Of a stretch of DNA of 64,000 nt, positions 54,860 through 63,053 are shown piece by piece (the stretch's first letter is position 1; every line of letters begins with the position of its first letter). Below the pieces are notes generated by a model, which was not told where the DNA came from, searched no databases, and saw nothing but the letters and a program-made list of their open reading frames with translations. Both the position numbers and the translations under genes were made by a program. The stretch is from Psychrobacter sp. TAE2020 (lineage in GTDB: Bacteria; Pseudomonadota; Gammaproteobacteria; Pseudomonadales; Moraxellaceae): the NCBI RefSeq assembly GCF_018919485.1, contig NZ_JAHLMU010000001.1:1170362-1234361 (forward strand), written 5' to 3'.

Positions 54860-56311
54860 TTAGTAGGTTTTTAACTGTAAGCCTATACCAGCACCAATCT
54901 CAGTCGACTGGGTATCTGAATCAACGGCCCATAGTCTAGTACTAATCGTCGTCAATGGCTGTAGCTGATGTTCCCAAGAGACATCAATAGCGGTTAGCTT
55001 GTCGGTAGTTGGGAAAGCTTGGTTAATGGCCTCATTAGCTTGGTTTACTTTAGCATGCTGTAATTTGGCATTGATAAAATTACGCTCATCCAACCATAGT
55101 TTACCACCGACTGAAATACTCTCAGCATCACCACCTAATGAATGACCAAGCGGATAGCCTTGCTGATAATAGCCATCAGTATAAATACTATGATCGTAAG
55201 ATATACCTCTAGATTTGCCGCCAGTACGAGTATCTGCATATTCAGCATAAAGCTGATAGGGCTTACCATAAGCAGCTGAAGCGTAGTCGACACCCGCTAA
55301 ATACATATTTTTAGCAGGCAGTGCGCCGGCTTCATCTTCGCCTACTAGCTGCGCATAGACCCCAGCAGGGACATTAATCAGAGGCGCTAAGCTCAAACGC
55401 GCATCAAAGCCAGCCAGTTGATTGGCAGGATCGCCATTCTCATTGCCGCCATTATCTTTAGTACCTAAAACGGCATCGGTAAAAGATCTAAAATTCTGTG
55501 GTCGACCTTCACCGCCCCACATAAAGGTACGCGAAGCCCCTACTTCTAGCCAAGGCCAAGGACTAGCGGTAAGACGTGCGCCGAATAACTTGGTATCGGG
55601 TATAGCGTTGTAATCCTCCAGCTGACCGGCGAACAGCTGATACTGCCAAGGGCCTACCCAAGATAAATACGGCGAGACTGGCGCTGCTTGCTGATCACGC
55701 TGCATAGTAATACCAGTAACGGGGATGCTAGCATCACCTCTAATCAGGCTGCCATCAGTACCCGGTCCCCACCATGCTGGAATTTTGCCCGCTACTAGCC
55801 ACTGATTGGCCAGCTTACCGGCGACATACGAGCCTTCAAAGCTAATATCAGAGCCGTCTTCAATGAGCTTGTCATTCTTTAGATTGGCTTGCAGATTGAA
55901 CTCTAGATTGTCTTCGCTAAGCCCTACAGAGCCACTGATCTGCTGCCCAGCCAACTGGTTATCAGCAAAATTCTGTGGCAACTGCTGACGATTGGCCTGT
56001 AAATACAGTCCTACATGGGCATGGACTATCGAATTAGGGTTTTGCTTAAGTTTGGTAGCTACTGACTGTAATAGCTGCTGTTGCGCAGGCGTTGTCGCCT
56101 TAGCCGTACTCAAACCACGTTTGATTTCATTGGCAGTCAATGGCCAAGTGCTAGTACTAATCTGCGTCACGCCTTGGCTATTAAGCCAGTCAATATCAGC
56201 CTTTAGCCGCAGATCATTCATATATAGGTTTTGCGCGGATGCCGTTGTCGATAAGATAGAAACTATCGATACTACACCGGCCGTTAATACCGTAACTAAC
56301 TTTTTATTCAT
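54860..56311 (-). CDS. wzi: Capsule assembly Wzi family outer-membrane protein
   Basis: Wzi is an outer-membrane beta-barrel lectin that anchors capsule to the cell surface. The 483-aa protein has a signal peptide (MNKKLVTVLTAGVVSIVSIL, cleaved after TASA), the Wzi-typical N-terminal DLRLKADIDWLNSQGVTQIS and the marker AWWGPGTDGSLI. Then come many alternating hydrophobic strands and a final aromatic residue (GLQLKTY). It is downstream of the surface-polysaccharide genes on the same strand and is probably the last gene of the locus. The molecule anchored is unknown. Confidence 0.88.
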   Translation of the reverse strand: MNKKLVTVLTAGVVSIVSILSTTASAQNLYMNDLRLKADIDWLNSQGVTQISTSTWPLTANEIKRGLSTAKATTPAQQQLLQSVATKLKQNPNSIVHAHVGLYLQANRQQLPQNFADNQLAGQQISGSVGLSEDNLEFNLQANLKNDKLIEDGSDISFEGSYVAGKLANQWLVAGKIPAWWGPGTDGSLIRGDASIPVTGITMQRDQQAAPVSPYLSWVGPWQYQLFAGQLEDYNAIPDTKLFGARLTASPWPWLEVGASRTFMWGGEGRPQNFRSFTDAVLGTKDNGGNENGDPANQLAGFDARLSLAPLINVPAGVYAQLVGEDEAGALPAKNMYLAGVDYASAAYGKPYQLYAEYADTRTGGKSRGISYDHSIYTDGYYQQGYPLGHSLGGDAESISVGGKLWLDERNFINAKLQHAKVNQANEAINQAFPTTDKLTAIDVSWEHQLQPLTTISTRLWAVDSDTQSTEIGAGIGLQLKTY

Positions 56312-56452
56312 AAGGGTCTGCTTCTATAGCAATGTTTAATAATGGCTGTATTTTTATAAACTACTAGAGTTAAAAAACCCAGCAGTATTTGATAGGTTTT
56401 TTATTAATATAGGTTTTTATTAACAATATATACCACTATTATACAGCAGTTA

Positions 56453-57661
56453 CTACTGGCTAGAAGCATTGATATTAGTGAACACAGTATCAATAGCCGC
56501 TACGGTCTGCTCAATCTCAGCGCTAGTCAAGGTTGGATGTACTAAGAACATCAAGCTAGTCTCGCCCAATTGTTTAGCGATAGGCAACCTAGTTTCAGGA
56601 CGCAGTCCGGTATTATCAAAGGCTTTCTCTAAATAGACCTCAGAAGCCGACCCTGAGAAACAAGGCACCTTAAGCGCATTAATCTCAGCGATAATACGAT
56701 CGCGTGACCAGTCTGCAGGCAAGTTGTCCAACTGTACGTAGACATAGAGCTTATAGTAGCCATGAGTCGAGTCAGTGAAAGCTGGCGCATGCTCTAATCT
56801 AGGGACTGATAAATACCCCTTGGCTTGCCATTTATCACATTCATCTAGTATGGCGTGGGCGTTTGCCGTACGCTTGGCCGTCCACTCGCTCATGCGGGTG
56901 AGCTGAATACGGCCAATCACCGCTTGCATCTCTGTCATGCGCCAGTTAGTACCGAAGCTCTCATGTAGCCAGCGATAGCCTGGGGGATGGTCAGTCTCAT
57001 AGACAGCGGCATAGCTCTTGCCATGATCTTTATAAGCCCACATCTTCCGCCATAGCTGCTCATCATTGGTAGTAACCATACCGCCTTCACCGCCCGTAGT
57101 CATAATCTTATCTTGGCAAAAGCTCCAAGCACTGATATGACCGATACTGCCGATGCTACGCCCTTTGTAGCGAGTGCCATGGGCTTGGGCGCAGTCCTCT
57201 ATGACATACAGATTATGCTGCTCTGCAAGCGCCATGATGGCGTCCATATCACAAGGCCACCCTGCCAAGTGTACACAGACTATAGCTTTAGTCTTGGGAG
57301 TAATAACGGCAGCTATAGTCTCAGCGCTGATGTTACCGGTAGTGGCTTCAACATCAGCGAATACTGGAGTAGCACCCGCATTAACCACTGAGGAAATACT
57401 AGCGATAAAGGTACGAGGAGTGACCACAACTTCATCACCCGTTGTGATACCTAGGGCTTGCAAGGCGACATCTAATGCTAAAGTACCATTACCTAGAGCG
57501 ATAGCATAGTTGCTGTCTGTCCAGTCTGCAAATTCTTTTTCAAACTTGCGGCATTCTTGCCCAGTCCAATAATTTACCTTATTGGAGAGTAATACTTGGC
57601 TGACCGCATCCGCTTCTTCTTGGGTGAAGCTAGGCCATGGTGAAAATGGGGTATTTAGCAT
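56453..57661 (-). CDS. DegT/DnrJ/EryC1/StrS-type sugar aminotransferase
   Basis: A PLP-dependent enzyme that aminates a UDP-4-keto sugar. The 402-aa protein has the family features GNGTLALDVALQALGI, EVVVTPRTFIASISSVVNAG, EDCAQAHGTRYKG and the PLP lysine in SFCQDKIMTTGGEGGM, with TNWRMTEMQAVIG. It resembles the PglE/WeeJ group, which makes UDP-4-amino-4,6-dideoxy-GlcNAc, the precursor of bacillosamine. The next two genes, a PglD-type acetyltransferase and a PglC-type transferase, support this. The 4,6-dehydratase PglF is not in the window. AAGGA precedes the ATG. A frame-break-free gene lies between wzi and the acetyltransferase. Confidence 0.88.
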   Translation of the reverse strand: MLNTPFSPWPSFTQEEADAVSQVLLSNKVNYWTGQECRKFEKEFADWTDSNYAIALGNGTLALDVALQALGITTGDEVVVTPRTFIASISSVVNAGATPVFADVEATTGNISAETIAAVITPKTKAIVCVHLAGWPCDMDAIMALAEQHNLYVIEDCAQAHGTRYKGRSIGSIGHISAWSFCQDKIMTTGGEGGMVTTNDEQLWRKMWAYKDHGKSYAAVYETDHPPGYRWLHESFGTNWRMTEMQAVIGRIQLTRMSEWTAKRTANAHAILDECDKWQAKGYLSVPRLEHAPAFTDSTHGYYKLYVYVQLDNLPADWSRDRIIAEINALKVPCFSGSASEVYLEKAFDNTGLRPETRLPIAKQLGETSLMFLVHPTLTSAEIEQTVAAIDTVFTNINASSQ

Positions 57662-57743
57662 AAGATCCTTAAAGCTCTATTTTGTATCTGCTATTTGATG
57701 GCTGATAAACTGGCATTGATTACTAGTTATTAATTATATAACA

Positions 57744-58403
57744 CTATTTGATTAAGGGCCGCGCCGGATTACCAACTACCACTGCTCCAGCTGGCACATC
57801 TTTAGTGACTACTGCTCCCATACCAATGATAGCGCCCTTACCGATAACCAATGGCTTAGCAGGTGTCCCTTGTTTGATAACTGCACCCGCACCAATATAG
57901 GCATGGTCGTGTATATGAATGTTACCGTTACAGCTGACCCGAGGGGCAAAAGTTACGTAATCACCGATAACGCAGTCATGCTCAACATAGCTATACAAGT
58001 TAGCATGGAAGCATTTACCAATAGTCACGTTAGATGCTATGGTGACAAAAGGACTAAGCGCAGCACCTTGGTCAATGTTGGTACTATCCATAATCAAAGT
58101 TGTTGAGCCTTGCACTGTCCATAGCGATATACTATCGTGCTCAAGCTTATCAACAAGCTGTTGACGTATCTTGCTATTAGCGATAGCAACTAACACGAAT
58201 TTATGTTCTTCCTTTAAACTCTTAAAGCTATCATAGTTCATTGCAACATGACCATTAACGACAGCATTATCGACCAATGCATCATCAATAAATACAATTT
58301 GGCTGTCACTCGCTACTCGCTTTAATTGCTCAGCAGCTATAGGCATAAGGCTACGTCCACAACCTGCGGCACCGTACACTGCAAACACTTCACTCATAGC
58401 CAT
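57744..58403 (-). CDS. Sugar O/N-acetyltransferase of the PglD/NeuD family
   Basis: A 219-aa left-handed beta-helix (hexapeptide-repeat) acetyltransferase with an N-terminal small Rossmann-like domain (FAVYGAAGCGRSLMPIA; FVLVAIANSKIRQQLV). The hexapeptide region runs from about residue 110 to 215 (NVTIGKCFHANLYSYVEHDC, HDHAYIGAGAVIKQGTPAKP) and ends in the usual GNPARPLIK. It probably acetylates the amino group formed by the neighbouring aminotransferase, giving UDP-diacetylbacillosamine or a related sugar. It overlaps the upstream PglC-type gene by 14 bp (58390-58403). A start at 58397 (MSEV) is also possible. Confidence 0.87.
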   Translation of the reverse strand: MAMSEVFAVYGAAGCGRSLMPIAAEQLKRVASDSQIVFIDDALVDNAVVNGHVAMNYDSFKSLKEEHKFVLVAIANSKIRQQLVDKLEHDSISLWTVQGSTTLIMDSTNIDQGAALSPFVTIASNVTIGKCFHANLYSYVEHDCVIGDYVTFAPRVSCNGNIHIHDHAYIGAGAVIKQGTPAKPLVIGKGAIIGMGAVVTKDVPAGAVVVGNPARPLIK

Positions 58404-59010
58404 TTTCTAATATAGCAGCCTTTGATCCGGTAAACTTACTCATAGTGGCTTCACCCTCAGCACTAATATCGTTTTTTACTAATACTTTTTTAACAGTCTT
58501 GAACAGTATCTTGATGTCTAACCATAATGATTGATTATCTACATACCAAGTATCTAACTCAAACTTCTTATCCCAACCAATAGCGTTGCGACCATTGACT
58601 TGTGCATAGCCAGTAATACCAGGACGTACATCATGGCGACGATTTTGTTGCTCATTATATAAGGGTAAATACTCCATTAATAACGGACGAGGACCGACTA
58701 AACTCATATCCCCTTTCACTACGTTCCATAGCTCTGGTAGCTCATCTAAGCTAGTATTGCGTAGTGCTTGCCCAAATGGGGTTAGGCGCTTACTATCTGG
58801 TAACGGATTACCGTCTGTATCTATAGCATCCTTCATGGAGCGAAATTTAATCATCTCAAATGGAACGCCATGCTTGCCCGGACGAGTCTGACGGAATAGA
58901 ACAGGTGAGCCAAGACTTTTATTCACTTTATAGGCGGTAATAGCGTATACCGGAGATAGTACTACTAGAGCAGCTGTAGCAGCAGTTATATCAAAGAGGC
59001 GTTTTATCAT
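58390..59010 (-). CDS. Initiating phosphoglycosyl transferase (PglC/WcaJ type)
   Basis: A bacterial sugar transferase that moves a phospho-sugar from UDP to undecaprenyl phosphate, starting the glycan. The 206-aa protein is the short monotopic form, with an N-terminal reentrant helix (FDITAATAALVVLSPVYAI). It contains VLFRQTRPGKHGVPFEMIKF (20 residues), the active pair in SLDELPELWNVVKGDMSLVG, GPRPLLMEYLPLY and RPGITGYAQVNGRNA. The missing long N-terminal domain (WbaP-type) means the PglC-like group. It overlaps the acetyltransferase gene by 14 bp, which couples the two. Confidence 0.93.
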   Translation of the reverse strand: MIKRLFDITAATAALVVLSPVYAITAYKVNKSLGSPVLFRQTRPGKHGVPFEMIKFRSMKDAIDTDGNPLPDSKRLTPFGQALRNTSLDELPELWNVVKGDMSLVGPRPLLMEYLPLYNEQQNRRHDVRPGITGYAQVNGRNAIGWDKKFELDTWYVDNQSLWLDIKILFKTVKKVLVKNDISAEGEATMSKFTGSKAAILENGYE

Positions 59011-60141
59011 TTATAGCCCTAAAATGTTTAGTAATCGTTTATTTACTTTATCAGCATCAAATTTCTCTTGCGCTATCTTATAACTTTCGTAACCCATTTT
59101 TTGGATTTCTTCTGGATTCTCGATAAAAAATATCATTTTTTCAGCTAAAGCTTGCGGATTCCACTTCTCTACTAAGAAACCATTTACACCATCAGCTACT
59201 GTTTCGCGACATCCTGGAACATCAGTCGTAATTATTGCTCGTCCTATCGCCATTGCCTCTTGGGTGCTACGTGGCACACCTTCACGATAGGACGGGAGTA
59301 CAAAAATATGACTTTTAGCAATCCAATCCTGAACATTATTAACATGTCCCGGATAATTTATTATCTCTGATGCTATTAAATTATTTAACTCTGACTTCTG
59401 TAGAGCACCTAAGTTTGAATCGTCAATTGCTCCTAAAACTATAAACTGAGTATCAGGAAACATTTCTTTCACTCTCTTCGCGGCTGATACGAAGTCATGA
59501 ATACCTTTTTCTTTAAGTAAACGACCAATGAATAAAAATTTTATAGGCAGGCTGGTGTTAGTTATATGCTGATAAGAATACTCATTCAAATTTAAACCAA
59601 TGCCCCCTAAAATAGCTACGTTATCTACTTTTATTGCATATCTGTCTAATAAATCTTTTGGATCATCAGGGTTCAAAAATATAAGCTGATCTAATCGAGG
59701 TAGAGATATTTTATAGAGAAAAACCTGCAACTTTCTTATAAGCTGAACTCTTTTAGTTAATACTTTGGGTTGATCAGTAAATGCATAACCCAGTCCTTCT
59801 AGCATACCAACTATCTGCGGTACTTTAGCAAGCTTCGCTGCCAAGGTTCCAAAAATAACTGGTTTAGAAAAATATGAGAAAACCAAATCTGGAGCTATTT
59901 CTTTAATTATTTTTGATAGATCATAAGTCGCTTTTATATCAGATAAAGGATTAAGGCCACCACGATTTAATTTATAAGTTATAGGTATAGCACCTAACTG
60001 CTCAATTTTTGCTAGCTCATTTTCGCTATAATCAGTTGTAAACGCATAAACAATATAATCTCTCTCAACTAAAGATTTTATAAAGTCTTTTCGGAAAGTG
60101 TATAAACTTGATGCAATAGTACCTATAATCAAAATCTTCAT
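59011..60141 (-). CDS. GT4 family glycosyltransferase
   Basis: A GT-B fold glycosyltransferase of family 4, about 376 aa. The N-terminal domain begins MKILIIGTIASSLYTFRKDF, and the C-terminal domain has the nucleotide-sugar site FLFIGRLLKEKGIHDFVSAA, VLPSYREGVPRSTQEAMAIG and the E-x7-E-like stretch. It is most like the PglA group, which adds a second sugar to diacetylbacillosamine-PP-undecaprenol, consistent with the preceding genes; that assignment is inference. The ATG at 60141 is favoured over a GTG at 60153, since family members begin at MKIL. The next gene starts 1 bp after it (59010), so it is translated with its neighbour. Coding is AT-rich. Confidence 0.85.
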   Translation of the reverse strand: MKILIIGTIASSLYTFRKDFIKSLVERDYIVYAFTTDYSENELAKIEQLGAIPITYKLNRGGLNPLSDIKATYDLSKIIKEIAPDLVFSYFSKPVIFGTLAAKLAKVPQIVGMLEGLGYAFTDQPKVLTKRVQLIRKLQVFLYKISLPRLDQLIFLNPDDPKDLLDRYAIKVDNVAILGGIGLNLNEYSYQHITNTSLPIKFLFIGRLLKEKGIHDFVSAAKRVKEMFPDTQFIVLGAIDDSNLGALQKSELNNLIASEIINYPGHVNNVQDWIAKSHIFVLPSYREGVPRSTQEAMAIGRAIITTDVPGCRETVADGVNGFLVEKWNPQALAEKMIFFIENPEEIQKMGYESYKIAQEKFDADKVNKRLLNILGL

Positions 60142-60242
60142 TCGAGATACCACTCTAAGTTAATAAATAATATTGCAGATATCTCTAAACAAGAGATTAA
60201 GATAAAAATTTATTATTAACTTAATAAATAATTTTTTAGTTA

Positions 60243-61568
60243 TTATTGTTTAATAGCTTTACGAATCTCATCAATCATGAGGTTACGTTCAGACTCTATT
60301 ACATTAACTCCTTCTAATAACTTAGAAGTAATGACTTCATAATTCCTTTCTATTTCCTCAAATAAATAAATCAGATTATCTTCTTTAACCAGTTCAATCG
60401 GAATTACAAATTCATTTAAGCCAAAATCAGTCATAATACCTTTAGCTTTATTGCCACCATATCCTATAGCAATACATGGGATAAGGGAGGTCAAAGAAAA
60501 TATAACAGAGTGAAACCTAGTTCCTAGTAAACAGAAGAACCTAGAATACAAAGCTTTTAAAACATCACAATGTAAGTTTTCATTTATCCATATTATATCA
60601 TTAGATATAACAAGCAAGTCTCGAATAGCATTCCTATCATCTTCATGAGAGTTAGGGCCTATAGATTGATTACAAACTACAGCTTTATATCCTTTTTTAG
60701 TTACATAGGAAGCGAACTCTGCAATAGATTCTATATAGCGCTTATATAGCTCTTCCGTATTTTTATGACCAGGAAACCTCCATGGTCTAACAGTTATTCC
60801 AACTATTTTATCACTATTAGTTAGATTATATTTATTCATAATACTGTTTATCTTATCAGTATCGTGAGATGGTCTGAGATAGAAACCTAAGTCAGGTCTA
60901 ACATTAATCTTTTTATCAATAACTTTGGATATTGCATCGGCAGAGACTTTTTCTCTTGCATATATTAGATCACAATCTGTAAGAACTGATTTTATTTGTT
61001 CTTGAACAGTAAGCCCATCAAAAGGTCCAAATGAATTTGGCAGAACTACTACTTTTTTTCCTAATCTTGTTGCAAGTCGCAAATAAAACAGAAAATACCA
61101 AATAAGATATGGAGAGAAGAATTCACCATGAGCATGAAGGAAGCCACCTCCTTTTACAAAAACAACATCGCAATCTCTGAATATTTGAATTTTCTCTAGT
61201 AAGTTGTTACTAAATAAAACAGATGATAGGAAATTGTTTTTTGAAAAGATAATGACAGAAGAGTTTGTAGTAAAATCTAAAACTCCATTTGTAATCAGTC
61301 TAAGATAAGACATTTTAGATTCTTTTACATGATCTTGAGACGCGTGTTGGCCTCTCCTCGGATGCTTAAGTATACCTTTTACTAAATTGTACCCTCTTTC
61401 TCGTGTCTGAGAGCATAATAAATCTTTTTCTTCTTTAGTGTCACCACCTTCTAAAATATGAATATCACTAAATAATTTTAAATCTTTTATTAAGCGATAA
61501 CTTTCCCAAACGAGCGCTTGATCGCCTTTATTTAAATCAGTTACTCCTGGTACTATAATAGCTTTCAT
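60243..61568 (-). CDS. Polysaccharide pyruvyl transferase family protein
   Basis: A 441-aa protein of the PS_pyruv_trans family (CsaB/WcaK type), which puts pyruvate ketals on glycan residues using PEP, or, in some members, transfers other groups. Seen motifs are the N-terminal GVTDLNKGDQALVWESYRLI, VFVKGGGFLHAHGE, YAREKVSADAISK, VGITVRPWRF and the C-terminal LLGTRFHSVIFSLTSLIPCI with IGYGGNKAKGIM. It is a long member. The region is much more AT-rich than upstream genes and uses different codons, a sign of transfer. AAGGTT precedes the ATG. The acceptor is unknown. Confidence 0.85.
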   Translation of the reverse strand: MKAIIVPGVTDLNKGDQALVWESYRLIKDLKLFSDIHILEGGDTKEEKDLLCSQTRERGYNLVKGILKHPRRGQHASQDHVKESKMSYLRLITNGVLDFTTNSSVIIFSKNNFLSSVLFSNNLLEKIQIFRDCDVVFVKGGGFLHAHGEFFSPYLIWYFLFYLRLATRLGKKVVVLPNSFGPFDGLTVQEQIKSVLTDCDLIYAREKVSADAISKVIDKKINVRPDLGFYLRPSHDTDKINSIMNKYNLTNSDKIVGITVRPWRFPGHKNTEELYKRYIESIAEFASYVTKKGYKAVVCNQSIGPNSHEDDRNAIRDLLVISNDIIWINENLHCDVLKALYSRFFCLLGTRFHSVIFSLTSLIPCIAIGYGGNKAKGIMTDFGLNEFVIPIELVKEDNLIYLFEEIERNYEVITSKLLEGVNVIESERNLMIDEIRKAIKQ

Positions 61569-61581
61569 ATTTTTACAAACC

Positions 61582-62778
61582 TTATATTTTAATTATATTT
61601 TTATGCTCGAGTATATAGTCGTAGAAACTTATCCAAAACTCAGTCCGGCGTTCGGTAAGCTGAGATTTATAATAAGATGAGGCTTTATTGAAGTTATCAT
61701 TAGCTAACTTAAACATCAAATCCTTATCGTTAACTGTGGTAAAAATATCTTGAGATAAATCAATATGATTACCAGGCTTACTAACTTGTGCTTCATTAAG
61801 AAGTTCAGGAATCCCGCCAATAGTACTACCTAATGATGGACAACCCCGACTCATAGCCTCAACTAATGCTCTTGGAAGACCTTCTACTAAACTAGGTTGC
61901 AAGTAAACATCAATACTATCCAACCAGTCGTAAATGGGCTTTCCAGATGGCAGTCTTCCTATAAAACGTATATTATTAATGACCTTCAGTTTTTTAGCTA
62001 ACTCAATATATTTAGTAGGATCACCTGAACCCACGATTTGAAATTCCCAGTTTTTAAGATATGGAGATATATGAGCTAAGGCTTTAATGGCCACATCTAT
62101 TCCTTTATAATCAGCAGAGTAATGTCCAATTAACCCAAATGTAGTTTTACTAGAATGACTGTTAATTCTAGATAGTCGCTGAGTTAAGACGTCATTGCTC
62201 ACTTCATTTACCTCCGCATCTGAACAAAATTCTGTTTCTCCATTTTTGCAAGGATATCTTTTCTGAAGAAAATACTCGGTAACATAAATTACAAAAGGAG
62301 CATTATAGATTACTTTCTTTGTATTCATCTCCATTATAGGAGCATACAACTTACCTTTTAAACTTCCATAACTCCACAAGGCATCCCAAGCGTTTCCTAC
62401 TACTTCGATAGCATAAGGTTTATTTTGACGAATAGCTTCTTTTATGAATAAGGTCCCTAACTTACTAGGAAGTCTAGCAATCAAAGCATCGTTTGAAGCT
62501 ACTAGTTTCTTACATTTCTCTCTAACAAAGTTATTACCCAGAACTTCGTTTTTGAAATTAGATATGTTAGGTAACAATACAAAATCAACTCCGCTTGCTG
62601 AAGAAATAGAATATTTATTATGATTATTGGTTATTTTTCCATCATCTCGCCCAACAACAGTCAAGAACTTAAATACGCTTAAGTATCGTTGCCATATATC
62701 TGCAGAAAATGATCCGCTACTATAATAAACATTATTATCTACTTTAAACTTATGGTCGTGTACAAACAATACTTTCAT
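61582..62778 (-). CDS. GT4 family glycosyltransferase
   Basis: A 398-aa GT-B glycosyltransferase of the group-1 (GT4) type. The C-terminal domain carries FGLIGHYSADYKGIDVAIKA, FQIVGSGDPTKYIELAKKLK, FIGRLPSGKPIYDWLDSI and DVYLQPSLVEGLPRALVEAM (ending in the E-x7-E region). The N-terminal domain is unusual and short on strong family motifs. Its donor and acceptor cannot be told. It is 13 bp upstream of the pyruvyl transferase gene and belongs to the same AT-rich cassette. AGGT lies before the ATG. Confidence 0.85.
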   Translation of the reverse strand: MKVLFVHDHKFKVDNNVYYSSGSFSADIWQRYLSVFKFLTVVGRDDGKITNNHNKYSISSASGVDFVLLPNISNFKNEVLGNNFVREKCKKLVASNDALIARLPSKLGTLFIKEAIRQNKPYAIEVVGNAWDALWSYGSLKGKLYAPIMEMNTKKVIYNAPFVIYVTEYFLQKRYPCKNGETEFCSDAEVNEVSNDVLTQRLSRINSHSSKTTFGLIGHYSADYKGIDVAIKALAHISPYLKNWEFQIVGSGDPTKYIELAKKLKVINNIRFIGRLPSGKPIYDWLDSIDVYLQPSLVEGLPRALVEAMSRGCPSLGSTIGGIPELLNEAQVSKPGNHIDLSQDIFTTVNDKDLMFKLANDNFNKASSYYKSQLTERRTEFWISFYDYILEHKNIIKI

Positions 62779-63053
62779 TTAATATTAACCTGTTATTAAC
62801 TTTACAATTATGATGAAAAATACATAGTTATATATAAACACTATCCAGCATAAAACAGTGATCTGAATAATAATATTTAGGATATGTATCATTCCAACTT
62901 TACAATGAACTGTCTATACTTTAATAAAGAGTTACTGATCTAATAGAAATATTATAAAATTAATAACTGTTAATTGCATAACTCTAATTTACTCTCTAAG
63001 TCTTTAAAACTCTACTTGCTAATTGACTTCATCTTTAACTACTAAAAATGGAA